A stretch of 64,000 nt of DNA, from contig NC_069669.1 in assembly GCF_027244095.1 (NCBI RefSeq), forward strand, positions 6,164,501 to 6,228,500, written 5' to 3'. How positions within the stretch are numbered: the first letter of the stretch is position 1; the number at the start of each line of letters is the position of its first letter. Under the pieces are notes generated by a model. It had not been told where the DNA came from and made no database searches. It saw only the letters and a list, made by a program, of their open reading frames with translations. The DNA is from Hemicordylus capensis (Eukaryota; Chordata; Lepidosauria; Squamata; Cordylidae). Below, piece by piece: positions 32,241-43,948 of this stretch. The position numbers and the translations under genes were made by a program.

Positions 32241-32568
32241 GGGTTCTTCCAATTGTTAAAGCTGAGTTCCTGTTGACTAGGTTTTCACTAACCAGCTGTG
32301 TTTTTATAAGGGGAGAGAACTTCCCATAAGCATTATCCACCTTTAACACCTCAGAAATGTGATGCTTACTTGTAGAGCTGTAATTCTTGGCCACAGAACT
32401 TAAAATAGCAAGGAATGTGTTCTAGCAGTAAGGCAGAGGAGAAAGATAGGAATCTTAGTGTCTCTGGTGGATGGATGGGATTTTCATATTCCCTTCCATC
32501 TGCTCCCAGTTTCATGCTGAAAAACATGAGCATATTATCAGTAGTGGATGCACACTCCAAATACAGGT

Positions 32569-32760
32569 AGACCTCAGTATTCACGGGGTTCTGTTCTGGG
32601 CTGCAGCTGTGGATATGGAAAGTGTGAATATAGAGTTAAGGGATCACGGGGGCTAGATTCCCAGTCATCCAAAAATCGGCCAAATTTCACTGCCAATTTT
32701 CGGCCAATTTTCACTTTCACGTGATTCACTCCCCCCCCCCCCCCGGACACTCGCCCGGGC
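32569..32760. mobile_element. Tigger/pogo-like remnant between the convergent genes
   Basis: gacctcagtattcacggggttct is the end type also seen at 18545-19002. A C-homopolymer of about 14 bp lies at 32731-32744. Confidence 0.45.
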
Positions 32761-32831
32761 TTTTGGTATTACCCATTTGAGAACAGTACAGCCATACAAT
32801 CATTAATAAGAACTTTGAAGAAAAGTGCAGA

Positions 32832-32837
32832 TTTATT
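32832..32837 (-). terminator. NTAN1 poly(A) signal (candidate)
   Basis: TTTATT on plus, which is AATAAA on minus, about 1.2 kb after the NTAN1 stop. It is the only good candidate I see before PDXDC1's end. Confidence 0.5.
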
Positions 32838-33311
32838 TTTAACACAGTTCTGCAGGATGCGGCTAAAAGACAAAGCCAACGGCACATTTCCGAGGAAGGT
32901 GCAGGCAGCACGCCAGGGGGCGATTTGAGTCTCGTAACTTTAAGGAGCCCTCATACAGGGTGTCCCATTTTGGAGGTGGGAGGTGGAATGGATGACTGAC
33001 TCCCCATGCAACGATTCAAGGAATACACACAATCGTTTCAAACAAAGTGGGGCGAAACCCATGAACCTCAGGTCATGATCATCATGTTGGGGCCGTAGAG
33101 GAAATATAAAAATTGGCAAGGCAGCAGAAAGCTGTATATTTTCAGCTTACACAGAGCTCTAGCAAGGGAAGGCTCAGCTATCCAGAGGGAATGAATGGTT
33201 ATAAATACATACATTTTTAAGTCCCCTTCAAATCAGGAACAAATCATAAAGCTTTGGGGATTCAAAAAAATAAAAGACATGTCCTGAAAAGCAAAGAAAG
33301 CGGTTCTAGAG

Positions 33312-33585
33312 CAGGGCTGCACAATTTCAGCCCTGTAACTGTGGCTGGACTACAACTCCCATCATCCCTAATCACTGGGCACTGCAGCTGTGGATGATGG
33401 GAGCTGTAGTCCAATCACAGCTGCCAGGCCAAAATTGTGCATCCATGGTCCACTTAACTTTGGCCCTCTTGCAGGGGTTGGCCTGCAATTCCCATTATCC
33501 CTGGCTATTGGCTGCTGTGGCTGTGGATTATGGGAGTTGTAGTCCAAATACAGCTGGGGTGGGGAGGGCTAAGTTGAGCAGGCCT
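33312..33585. mobile_element. Two palindromic MITEs end to end in NTAN1 3' UTR
   Basis: 33312-33447 has ends CAGGGCTGCACAATTTCAG and ccaaaattgtgcatccatg. 33448-33585 has the sister type, with ttatccctggctattggc arms and aagttgagcaggcct at its end. Confidence 0.7.
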
Positions 33586-34039
33586 AGTCTAGACAGACAG
33601 CTTGTAGAGGCTGCTAGTTCATGAAGTGACCTGAAGTTTACAAACTGACTTCTGATGTGCAGAGCTTGCAGACGCATAGGGAATGATTCTTCTCTCTTGG
33701 GGTGCAGCAGGACAAAATGACATCCTGCCAATCGCACACAAAAGCGGGGATGTGGGGGGTACCAGTAGAGATGTCTGCCCTACCTTGGTCACACCCCAAC
33801 AGGAGTCCATTCAAAATACGTTGCCTTACCTATGTTGTACCCAGTTGTTGGAAGGTTTTGGAATCTTACAAGTCTTTGCCAAAAGCGACAGCATTCCAAG
33901 AAGCACGTTGCTCCTAAAATATTTACTATTATTAGGCAAAGGGCACAAGTCCATGCATGAAGCCAAGTGCTGTCTTGGCCACCAAGAACAGCCATTCTTC
34001 CTTTGGCACAGCCACAGTGGTCGAGTTCTCTTCGTTCGC

Positions 34040-37000
34040 TTAGATCTGGTCAGGAGAGACCTTCTCCCAGAGGCCTTCTTCATTTTTCCAGTAGATCCAA
34101 GGTTTTCTGCTAGGGAACAGGGTCTTCTCTGGAAAGGGATGCTCTTTTAAGCAGGTCAGGGAAGCTCTGATGTGGGATACGAAGTGAGGTGGTTCAGCCA
34201 GAGGAGATGTAGAGAGATTCTGCAGCGGGGGTGGAAATGCATGATAAGCATTTATCATGCTTTTAATGTCCAGGCCATCAGGCCTGCATGTTTTAAACGT
34301 TTTTAAAACAACCCAGGGACCAACTTGCTCTGAGGGGAGGAGAGCAGAAAGAAGCAAGACTAAGGCCCATGTAAACGTGTGGCTGGATATTGTTCTTCAT
34401 TCAAGTACTTGTAAACCGCTTTGGGAGGTTCACCTGAAAAGCGGTATACAAATGCAAAATAATGCATTTATTTATTAAGTGATGTCAGAGGAATGGAAAA
34501 TTGTTCATGGCGACCCTAACCCTTTGCTCTGTACAAAAACAACTACAATTTTACCCTGCTCATTTGGGAGTAGAGATACAGAAGGGGTGATGCCACACAG
34601 AAAGCTGTAAAAATGCATCAATGCTATCCAGGAGCAGAGCCACCATTGGGCAAAGGGGTTCAAAGAACCCAGGCCACCGCCAATCACGCCCCTCCGCGTC
34701 TGACGTCAGACCCAGGGGGCATGGCTTAATGCTCCCTGCACCTGACACCTGCCTAAGGGGTCCGCTGTTGGCTTCCCTCCACAGCTGATGCTATCCCCGA
34801 TTTCCATCTCTAGGGGTAGGTAGACGTTGCCAGAAATCATTACGAGCATTCGTTCCTCGAGGTGGTAGCGACGGCCAAAATTTCTGGACCTGGTTCTTGG
34901 ACGAAATTTCATTTAACCTAAATTCAAACGACCTTTGGCTCAGCCTCTCTTTGATGAACATCAACATTACCTGCAAAATGTATTCATCGTCCTGTTCTAG
35001 CCAGTAATCCACAGCAGGGGAAGGCATCCAGAAGTAAGGCCCAATACAGAGTTGCTCCTTCCTGGAGTCATAAATGTTAACCATCTACAAGGGAAAGGCA
35101 GGACATTGTCAAGGGCGCCAAACTCCCCAAAGGTCTCTTACTTACTACAAATATTTATAGAGCGCTCTTCAACAACATTCTCAAAGCAGTTTACATTAAA
35201 ATAATAATAATACAGAATTAAGAGGGCCCCCTGTCCCCAAAGGGCTCACAATCTAAAAAGAAACATAAAGAAGACACCAGCAATAGCCACTGGAGGGATG
35301 CTGTGCTGGGGTTGGATAGGGCCGGTTGCTCTCCCCCTGCTCAACATAAGAGTATCACCACTTAAAAAGGTGTCTCTTTGCTCAGCAGGGGTTCTGGGAA
35401 GGGGATCAATCTCCCCAGATCCTTTGCAAGTTCAATTTGTATTTTCCAATAGGATTTAGGAAGCTGCCTTCTGCCGAGTCAGGCCATTGGTCCCTCTAGC
35501 TCAGTATTGCCTACACTGACTGGCAGCAGCTCTCCAAGGCTTGAGGCAGTCTCTCTCCCAGCCCTTCCTGGAGAGTCTGCCACGGACTGAACCTGGGACC
35601 TTCTGCATAGAAAACAGATGCTCTTCCACTGAGCAACGGCCCCATCCCTAAGGGGAAACATCTATCAGTGCTTACATGCAGTTGCCCATCCAAATATAAA
35701 CCTGGGTAGACCCTGCTTAGCAAAGGGGGCCATTCATGCTCACTGCCACAAGACTAGCAGGAAATATCAGCAACAGGCTTGTAATGTCTGGAAGAGGATG
35801 CCAGGAGCTACTTTGTCTTACAAGTTACTGCTTCTCTAATTTTTCCAAACCAATCACCGTTGGTCTCTGCAAGTTTCCTCTGCACTCACCTTGGCTCCTT
35901 CTAAGATACTGGCTGACCGCAAGTCCTCATCGGGTCCCCTGTCTGGAAATGTTGCATGGAAAACCTCTCCTGTTTTAACATTCGCTGCTGGGAGACAAAG
36001 GAACAACATTTATCTATACACCCCATCCCCATTAATAAATGTGGATAGAAAATGAGCACAACAAGTCAACGCCTTATAAGTTGGCAATGCTATGCACATA
36101 TCGACTTCCACATAGTTCTTCCCACCAAGACCTCTTTATTTGCGCAACAATTAAAAGTCACCAGATGTTACAGGTCAAAGCAGAACAGTTTCAGAGTACA
36201 AACACTATCTTCAGCTGCTGAAACAGACGGGAGTCACACAGTGGTTTAAACCCTTTCCCGCAAGATAAGCCATGGGTGGGGGAGAACAGAGGGAGAAACA
36301 CATCATAGCTGCAGAGGACAGAATAATTAACACAGTCTGCATTGTTCATAGGCTAATAAATTTCATGGCCAGAGCCATCTCATCCTTAACACTTATAGCT
36401 GGTTTTCACTTCTCTATAGACATTGCCTCCTTGGTTTTATGCTTCTGCAAGTTTCTTTCCACCATTAATACAGAAATGTTAGTTCCAACCAACTCATCCA
36501 GTATGCCTCTCTTTCATATGCACAGCCCATGGTTTGTATATCTGTCTCTTAAAGGTCTTCCCGATTCACCTATATAAAAGGAGAAGCATTCCAAACACTC
36601 TCTCCTATACATCATCCCTTTACACCGACCTTCTCCCCTTTCACAAATAACACAATCTTGAAACATTGTCTTATTGGCAGGCATCCTGATAAAGACCTTC
36701 AGGATGCTCATAAAGATCTTACAGATGTGCCCTGGATGTAATTCTCTTTCAGTTTTATCAATCAGGAAAGCTCATTTCTCTTTTTGCTCAGAGAACAAGA
36801 GAACACAAGAATGAATTTTGTATTTTTAGATTCCCTCCCCCTCAGTCTTAATGCTACATCAATTTTAATCTCCGTAATACTACAACACTTTCTTTATATT
36901 GCATTTACTGTATAGTATTACTGTTTTACAACTTGTGCTGGTCAACGACCGTAATAAAGATTATTATTATTATTATTATTATTAAGAATGAAAATTAGAA

Positions 37001-40000
37001 TGGGGTTGGGAAGAAATCTGAATCCCCCACACAGCAGGTGAAGCCAGGTAGGTCACCCAAAAGCTTATAGGCCTACCCGAACAAAAGGAAATAAGTGACA
37101 CACGATCTCAAGGAAAAGAAAAATTGGCTCCACTATTTACTACCCTGGTGAAACTGATATCCAGTTTAAATGAGACTTACCAATGCCATAAATAAATGGA
37201 AAGTGATTGCCTTTATCCAGCCGGTCATTTAATTCTGGGAAAGAGAGAAATAAGGAAAACACAAATCTTCTCACTCCTTGGAGGAAAAGGAGCAGTCAAG
37301 GAATGTTAGTAGTCAGCACACTTGAAACGAATTTTTTAAAAGTTGCTGGATCAATATGCTCACACACGTTTTTGGCAATGTCTACCCCAAGTGGCTCAGC
37401 GGGGAAATGCTTGGCTAACAAACAGAAGGTTGCTGGTTCGAATCCCCACGGGTACTATATCAGGCAGAAGTGATATAGGAAGATACTGAAAGGCATCATC
37501 TCATTCTGTGCAGGAGATGGCAATGGTCAACCCCTCCTGTATTCTACCAAAGACCCTGTGGTTGAAACCAACTCGATGGCACAACTTTACTCTTACCTCA
37601 GTACCACATGGGTATTTTTGGAGCCCGGCCACACCCCCGTGACCAAGGTCCAAAAGCATCTGGTATAGCACTCGTAAATTCACTCCACACCTGAGATCAC
37701 AGCGGCGGGGAGAACTTCGTTGTTATTCTCTGCAGGGAATGAAGGGAAAACCTTCCCTACTGCTGTGATCCAAAGTGGGACAAGGCGCCAGTACTCGGTA
37801 CCAGTTCACCCAAAAAAGCACTGTGGGGAAAAACTACAGATTTTATCACCCGTTCTTTATACCTCACCCAAACGATTAAGGCAAAACTGCAGTCATTTTT
37901 TGCACAAAGAGAGCGCGGCTCTTGTGGTAGCAAGCATGAATTGTCCCCTTTGCTAAGCAGGGTCCACCCTGGTTGAATTTGAATGGGAGACTGCATGTGT
38001 GAGCAGTGGAAGATATTCCCCTTAAGGGATGGGGCCACTTCACAGGGTTGTTGTAAGGAGAAACTCAAGTATGTAGTACACCGCTCTGGGCTCCTTGGAG
38101 GAAGAGTGGGATATAAATGTAAAAAATAAAAAATAAATGAAATATAAAAAAGCAGAAGGTTCCAAGTTCCCTCCCTGGCAACATCTCCAAGATAGGGCTG
38201 AGAGAGATTCCTGCCTGCAACCTTGGAGAAGCCGCTGCCAGCCTGTGTAGACAATACTGAGCTAGATGGACCTATGGTCTGACTCAGTATATGGCAGCTT
38301 CCTGTGTTCCTAAAAGGGTTAGAGTAACAATGAACAAGTGGTTGAACTCTCTCCATAAAGTAATCTTTGGAGGACGTTCATGCCAATTTTCACTTCCATT
38401 CCTCTGACATCAATATAACTTTAGAGCAGTTTTTTGTGTTTTCAAGAGATTTTAAAACGCCATTGGAGATTTGGCCACTGCCAGTTCAATGGTCAGGACA
38501 AGAATGAGAACACACTGGAAGCAGAACCCTTGCCCTGCTCTCCCCTCCCCTCTTTTCCATCTCTAGGGGTGTAGCCCTTAAAAAAATCACACTGAGCATT
38601 CGTCCCCACAGATGCTACTGACCACCACAGCTAGCTCATATTTTAGAAGGGGCTTTGCCAAATTCACGGAGGACAGGTCTATCAATGGCTACTAGTCTGA
38701 GGGCTATAGGCCACCTCCAGCCTCAGAGGCAGGATGCTTCTGAGTACCAGTGGCAGGGGAGCAACAGCAGGAGAGAGGGCATGCCTTCATCTCTTGCCAG
38801 TGGGCTTCCCAGGGGCATCTGGTGGGCCACTGTGGGAAACAAGAAGCTGGACTGGATGGGCATTCTTGGGCCTGATCCAGCAGGGCTGGTCTTATGTTCT
38901 AGAAGAGACACAGTGTACCTCCAGGGAATGGAAGATACGCTAAGGGCTACTAAGGACTAGGCAGCTGAGAAGACCAGAGTGAAGGACGGAGGTAAGTCCA
39001 AGGTAATGACTTGCAATAATTACCTGTTACACAGAAAGTCACTAAATGGATGCTATCTTGCAAGCGGTCAAATGCTCCTAGAGATAAAGGCAAGAGCAAG
39101 GATGAAAGCTGAACCGAGGGAGGCAATTTAGATACTTTATTTTGGCCGTAAACCAAAGTAACACAAACAACCGGAACATATCAATTCTACATTACCAAGG
39201 AAGGCTATTCATTCAAGCTGCATATAATGACTATTCATTCAGTTGCCCATCGGTTAAAATGTTTATCGGCTGATGGGAACACGGGATAGGGCCGTGGAAT
39301 TCCCTGCCTTACGAAACCTGGCTGAGTCCTACATTTTAGATGGGCAGCATACAAACACCACACACACACACTGACAAGTCTGCTCAACCACTCTGCTAAG
39401 TGATAATATTATTATATTATCTATTAAAGAGAGGACTTTATTTCAGCACCCCATCCATAGCCTCAACAAGTTCTGCAAGCTTCAGATCCAATCAGAATCT
39501 GAAAGCCTGACAGGCAGAAGAAAAACAAATGTGAACTTACTAAGGAGTTGATTGGTGAGTCGTTGGGATAAATGCCGATCATCATTGAAGCCTCCAACCA
39601 GGTGGACCTCCAACCTTCCAGAGACAGAAGAGCAGGAAGGAGAAGTTAGGAACAAAACATCACATAGGAAGCTGCCTTATACCAAGTCAGACCCTTGATC
39701 CACCAAGTTCAGTATGGTCTAACTGAGCTGCTAACTGAGCCAAGAGACACCTTTTGTGATTCTCTTTATTGAGCAGGGGGAGAGCAACTGGCCCTATCCA
39801 TCCCCAGCACAGCATCCCTCCTCCAGTTTCTTTTTTAGATTGTGAGCCCTTGGGGGACAGGGAGTCATCTTTATTTTCTAGGTAAACTGCTTTTGTTGTT
39901 GTATTGATTGCAATACAGAATGAAACAAAGCACACACATTAGAGAGACCGTCTTTAATGAGCGGTCACAACTTGCAGCCTCACTAAACCTCCTTCAATAT

Positions 40001-43000
40001 CCTGAAAAAAAGTCAATAAAAATTGGAAATTTAATAGGCAGACATATTTAAATATTAAAGAATTGTTAGTTGGTCTGTGCTTTACCAACTATGACTTGAC
40101 TGCCCCAAAACACAACACAAACACACAACACAAAGCTGACCTTCCACATTCTGTGTCAGGGGAGAGCACCTTTACTGCATTGGTAATTAACAACACTTCC
40201 GTTTCGGTATCCGATCCATCACAGTGAGTCAGACAGATGGCCCCGCTACCTGAAAACCAAGAATGGAAATGATCTGAAATTCTGGAACGTATGAAACTAC
40301 AGAGGTATTCACATTGACCACATGCTTCCAAGTAGGTGGATCTGGAATATGTTTCACCTACTGATTTTGTTCTCATTGGCCAAGATGAATCAGAATAGCC
40401 CCTCTGGGGTAATATTCTCATAACCACACCAAACCTGACAAGTGCCGTGACTGGAGTTCCCCATATATTTTTCTGCTCCTACGGCAGGGGTGCGGAAACT
40501 TGGGCCTTCCAGCCGCTGCTGAACTACAACACCATCCCCACACAATAAATTGTAACTGGGGGTGATGGGAGTTGTAGTTCAACAACAGTTTGAGGGGCAA
40601 GTTTGCCCAACCCTGTCCTACGAGGATACGATTTGGATTTCAGTCATGGTACAAAGGAAACGGGGTGGTGGTGGTGGTTTAAATCAAACGGGAGCTTGGT
40701 TTGAACTTGCCCATTTCACATTTTCTGTTTCAGTATCTCCCTTGAACATGGAGATGTCAAAAAGAAATGGTGTGCATATTCAGGACACAATTCTACACTT
40801 CAAATTCAAAACCAAGTATAGTTCACCTTCCCAGTTTTCAAGAGGGGATCGAGAAGAAACAGTACCAGATTTAGGCACAAACTAAGCAAGCTACAGATTA
40901 GGGTCTCACATTACGAGGGGCTTCTGACTACCAAAAAAACCAACACCTAAATTTGAAGTTGGATATCATGTATTTTCATTTAAAGGTGTTTCTAATGCAA
41001 ATAGGCTTATTGCATCTGCCAAGTAAAAATAAAGCTTCATGGTTTTTTATTTCATTGTCAGAACCATAATTGTTTTGACCGTGAAATAAAAATAATTTTT
41101 TATTTCATTATCAGAACACTAAGGTCCTATCTCTGTTTGTTGCAAACCCTGCATGATAAACTTGGTCTTGTTTATTTTGCTGCTGGGTATGTTCTTCTAT
41201 TAATAACTCCAAAGGTGACTAAAAAATGTTCCAGTGCCAGCACTGGTTGATTAGTATAGACTGATTTGTGGTTTAGCATTATTAATAAAATTGACTTATT
41301 ATGGATTATGGACAAGCTAAGGAGAATATAAATGCAGACAAATTTAATTGTGTTTTAATAAGTTTTAACTTTTTAAAATTTTAATTGTTGAACTATATTA
41401 ATCTTTTTATTGGTTGTTTTTATTGTTTTGTAAACCGCCCAGAGAACTTGTGTTTTGGGTGGTATTAAAATATGCTAAATAAATAATAAATAAATAATAA
41501 ATAAATGTTTTATTTATTTGGGTAATGCTATGGGGTTTTTAAGCTTGACATCTAAGGGCCTCAACAAATCATAAGCCAGTAGTAGTAACAAATCATAAGC
41601 CAGAAAGATGATTCTGGGACAGAGGTATCACAATACACCTGGGTTGTACCTGTGTGTCTGACCACCACCAAATGGCAAGTCGTTGCATCGTCGGACCCAA
41701 GGATAGAAACTGAACCTGTCACAAAGCAGAGGAACAAAGTAAGACCTGGGGTTTCGTCTGTGGTCTGCAGTGTGTAACCTTCTCAGATGCTTACCTACCA
41801 TCTTTCGGTGTGGTTGCAGCAAACTCTCTTTGCTGGACATAGAGCAGTCCTTTGGGCCCCACGATTTGAGCAGATTGGCTTCTGAGTAATTTAGCTCTCT
41901 CCTGTAGAAATGAGATTGAGCAGCTGCAACACATTTTACTATATATAGAAACATAGGAAGCTGCCATATACTGAGTCAGACCATTGGTCTATCTAGCTCA
42001 GTATTGTCTACACAGACTGGCAGCGGCTTCTCCAAGGTTGCAGGCAGAAATCTCTCTCAGCCCTTTCTTGGAGGGGGGAGTGGGGAAAGAAATATGTGGG
42101 ATGGGAATATGTTCAGTTGCATGTTGAAATGTTTCTGCTCATGCATATTCGCATCAATATAGCCATTTTATATTCATACATTTTGGGGAGTTCAGTTGCT
42201 GTTTGTGCCCTCAAGAACCCACGTGTTGAAAATACTGCGTGTATCACGGGATGTGTGGAGGGGGCGGAGATGATGCTTAACTTGCAGCCAGGGGCTCCAA
42301 AGACCTTTAGGTCCAGGCTCCAAAATTACCTAGGTGCACCTCTGAATGCTCCTAGAGTTTTTTTGGCTAGGGTTGGAAAACAAGCGATAACATGGATGCA
42401 CTTACAGCTCTCTGTATGTGACCACCCTTTCTTTATCCCTACCCTCAAACAATTAGGGTAAAACCGCAAACATTTTTGCACAGAGAACAGGGTTAGGGTC
42501 TGGGTTAGGGTCGCAGTACAGAAATTGTAGTCCTCCATCCATGGAGCGACCTTTCGAGGACATTCCTGTCAGTTTCCAGTCCTCGGACATCATCAATAAC
42601 ACTTTTCTAGTCATTGTGGGGTTTCGAAAGACTTTGAGAAGCTTTTCAAACACCATTGCAAATTTGGCCCTTGCAGGTCCAATGGCCAGGACCAGAAAAG
42701 CATGAGAACACATTGGAAACAGGAAGCCCTGCAATGCTGTCGCTGATTTGCCATCTCTAGGTGTATGAGCCTTGTCAAAAAAACTACAATGAGCATCCGT
42801 CCCTCACAGAGAGCATTGGCCATCCCAGCTGGCTTATGTACTAAGGGAGGGAGCAACTGGCCCTCTCTACCCCCAGCACAGCATCCCTCCAGGGGCTGTT
42901 GCTAGTTTCTAGCTTATGTTTCTTTTCAGAGTGAGAGCCCTTTGGGGCAGGGAACCATCTCTACTTCTGAATTATTTCTCTGTGTAAACCACTTTGGAAA

Positions 43001-43948
43001 CTTTTGTTGGAAAGCAGTATATAATTTGTGGTCTTGTTGCACAGACAAGGTCACCGGTTCAATACAATAGTGGGAGTATGGGTTCTAGCTTTGCCTTCAC
43101 TTTTCTTTCTTTTTTTTTTTAAACACATACATACCAAGGGTTATTTGTACACACAGGACATGAATAGACAATTCTCACCCCTTTCCAGGAAAAGCTGATG
43201 AAACATCATCTCTGTGTGTTTTTTCCCCAAGCAAGCTTTATTCTGGTTTCAGCTGACAGCATAAAACCCCAAAAGCCAAACAGCCTCATAGGAACAGAGG
43301 AGGCTGCCTTAAACCGAATCAGACCCTTGGTCCATCTAGCTCAACATTGTCTGCAGCTCTCTCCAAAGTTTGAAGCAAGAGTCTTTCCCAGCCCTACTTG
43401 GAGATGCTGCCAGGGACTGAACCTGAGAACTTCTGCATATAAGGCAGCTTCTTAAGTTCCTGTGTAAGGAACCCTTTCCACACCAACTGGTCTGCTGAGC
43501 AATTCCTCCTACATGTCCTAGGGATGGGGATTTTAGCGGTAGAGCATCTGCTTAGCACGCAGAATGCCCCAGGTTCAATCCCTGGCAGCATCTCCAGGTA
43601 GGGCTGGGAAAGGATCCTGCCCGAAACCTCGCTGCTGCCAGTCAGAATAGTCAATACTGCAAAAGGCGGACCACTGGTCTGACTCGGTATACAGCAGCTT
43701 CCAAGTTCTTACACCAGCCACTCAGATGCAGGAGCGCACCCTGAAACTCCCAGGGTGCAGCAGGCAGGTTAGCTCTAAGCTGGGAAAGGGGGCTGGCTAA
43801 TCTATTTCAGGAGAAGAATCCCAAAATGCATCGCCTCCACGGCCAGAAATGCAAGCTTGCAGCTTACCTCCAGCTCTGGGTAGGAGTAGATCAGCTCCCG
43901 GGTGGGCTGGGACAGATCGATTTGCTCCCCATTGATCAGCAAAGGCAT
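34040..43948 (-). CDS. NTAN1: NTAN1, protein N-terminal asparagine amidohydrolase (complete, 10 exons)
   Basis: Exons in transcript order: 43948-43868, 41901-41799, 41715-41650, 40249-40141, 39614-39541, 39077-39024, 37234-37181, 35987-35890, 35084-34971, 34219-34040 (stop included). Phases join throughout and give 310 residues, the length I recall for human NTAN1. The enzyme deamidates N-terminal Asn to Asp on proteins whose Met has been removed, feeding the Arg/N-degron pathway; it is intracellular. The catalytic cysteine, residue 75 here as in human, lies in DATTCH, codon 41677-41675. Other matching blocks are LLYVQQRE, CLTHCDG, HLVGGF, IHLVT.CVT, NHFP.IYGI, QLCIGPY and NLSTSPLAEPPHF. The protein starts MPLLINGEQ, like human MPLLVEGRR. 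Introns are full of SINEs and hAT elements but no exon is disturbed. Confidence 0.97.
34470..34870. repeat. Interspersed repeat (family C) with GC-rich insert
   Basis: Contains gtgatgtcagaggaatggaa, cgaccctaaccctttgctct, tttgggagtagagatacaga, atttccatctctaggggta and gagcattcgttcctcg, the order shared with copies at about 37780-38630, 42380-42840 and 53290-53815. Roughly 34635-34785 is a foreign block related to the GC-rich repeat of the PDXDC1 intron. Confidence 0.65.
35137..35397 (+). repeat. LINE-3'-end-like repeat (family G)
   Basis: Contains aaatatttatagagcgctct, ccctgtccccaaagggctca, actggagggatgctgtgctg and ggtgtctctttgctcagcag. Confidence 0.75.
35458..35757 (-). repeat. 5S/tRNA composite SINE
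   Basis: Complete from aggaagctgccttctgccgag to the inverse 5S-like block (ccctgcttagcaaagggggc). The inverted tRNA-like unit keeps gctcttccactgagcaacgg. Confidence 0.85.
36280..36730 (-). mobile_element. GIY-YIG-bearing retroelement fragment, probably Penelope-like
   Basis: The minus strand encodes a Cys-rich stretch (CVICERGEGRCKG, CLECFSFYIGESGRPLRDR) that is a GIY-YIG endonuclease core: the motif appears as FYIGESGRPLRDR, with a preceding CxxC. In vertebrate retroelements this arrangement is best known from the C-terminus of Penelope-like elements. Only this domain is left, in an NTAN1 intron; no reverse transcriptase is seen beside it. Confidence 0.6.
36780..36985 (+). repeat. LINE-like 3' tail with (TTA)n
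   Basis: gctggtcaacgaccgtaataaagattattatt is a retroelement 3' end followed by a TTA microsatellite (36962-36983). Confidence 0.5.
37384..37606 (+). repeat. Sauria SINE, near full length
   Basis: Head with A box (gtggctcagcggggaaat) and B box (ggttcgaatccccac), middle (gatactgaaaggcatcatct), tail (cctgtattctaccaaagac ... actcgatggcacaacttt). The gccaggagtt part of the tail is deleted. Confidence 0.88.
37780..38640. repeat. Family C repeat with nested SINEs
   Basis: Left part 37780-37895 (aaaactgcagtcattttttgcacaaagag), right part 38313-38640 (cctctgacatcaatataact, atttggccactgccagttca, tttccatctctaggggtgta, gagcattcgtcc). Everything between is a later SINE insertion. Confidence 0.65.
37910..38312 (+). 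repeat. 5S/tRNA composite SINE carrying a second SINE
   Basis: 5S-like block tttgctaagcagggtcc with tttgaatgggagac, then the tRNA-like unit up to ggatggggccact. The sequence is then broken at about 38040-38155 by a tail of the tRNA-SINE with cacagggttgttgtaagg and gggctccttggagg. The body resumes at gcagaaggttccaag and ends at ggcagcttcctgtgttcc. Confidence 0.8.
39662..39910 (-). repeat. SINE fragment plus LINE-3'-end-like repeat (family G)
   Basis: 39662-39720 is the end of the tRNA-type SINE (ataggaagctgccttatacc). 39722-39910 is inverted family G (aactgagccaagagacacct, agcaactggccctatccatc, attgtgagcccttgggggac). Confidence 0.65.
40495..40615. mobile_element. Palindromic hAT MITE
   Basis: Ends CAGGGGTGCGGAAACTTGG and CAAGTTTGCCCAACCCTG. 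Target duplication tcctacgg (40487-40494) versus tcctacga (40616-40623), 7 of 8. Arms fold around acaataaattgt. Confidence 0.85.
40900..41620. other. A/T-rich NTAN1 intron sequence
   Basis: Mostly A/T-rich. 41340-41510 has a LINE-like tail (ttgtaaaccgcccagagaac, then taaataaataa). No host feature seen. Confidence 0.4.
41675..41677 (-). other. NTAN1: NTAN1 active-site Cys75 codon
   Basis: TGC on the minus strand in the DATTCH motif. By counting residues across exons 1-3 it is position 75, equal to the known catalytic cysteine of human NTAN1. Confidence 0.9.
41950..42075 (-). repeat. tRNA-type SINE fragment
   Basis: aacataggaagctgccatat ... gcagaaatctctctcagccc, cut off at cttggaggggggagtgg. 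Confidence 0.7.
42380..42840. repeat. Family C repeat
   Basis: Shares aatttggcccttgcaggtcc, aatggccaggaccag, gagaacacattggaa, tttgccatctctaggtgta and gagcatccgtcc with the copy at 38313-38640. Includes gggttagggtctgggttagg, which is part of the family and not a telomere remnant. Confidence 0.6.
42845..43035 (-). repeat. LINE-3'-end-like repeat (family G)
   Basis: Inverted copy: gagcaactggccctctctac, cccagcacagcatccctcc, gagccctttggggcaggg, gtaaaccactttgg. Confidence 0.7.
43288..43702. repeat. Two tRNA-type SINEs facing each other
   Basis: 43288-43465 is on minus (gaggctgccttaaaccg...). 43508-43702 is on plus, with a good A box (tagcggtagagcatc) and B box (caggttcaatccctgg), and no 5S-like part. 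Confidence 0.8.

Larger units (their letters stand above)
29402..32260 (+). other. PDXDC1: PDXDC1 3' UTR (predicted)
   Basis: Follows the TAA stop at 29399-29401. Two AATAAA signals mark alternative ends, at 29882-29887 and 32235-32240. The UTR would include three palindromic MITEs (30939, 31458, 31633). The distal end lies about 560 bp from the predicted NTAN1 poly(A) site, so the genes converge. Confidence 0.6.

Noticed and set aside
33683-34150. Plus-strand frame of 155 codons
   Set aside because: Antisense shadow of the NTAN1 last exon and its 3' UTR.
42488-42512. Interstitial telomere-like sequence (gggttagggtctgggttagg)
   Set aside because: The same phrase (inverted, cgaccctaaccctttgctct) occurs at the matching place in another family C copy near 34510, so it is part of that repeat.
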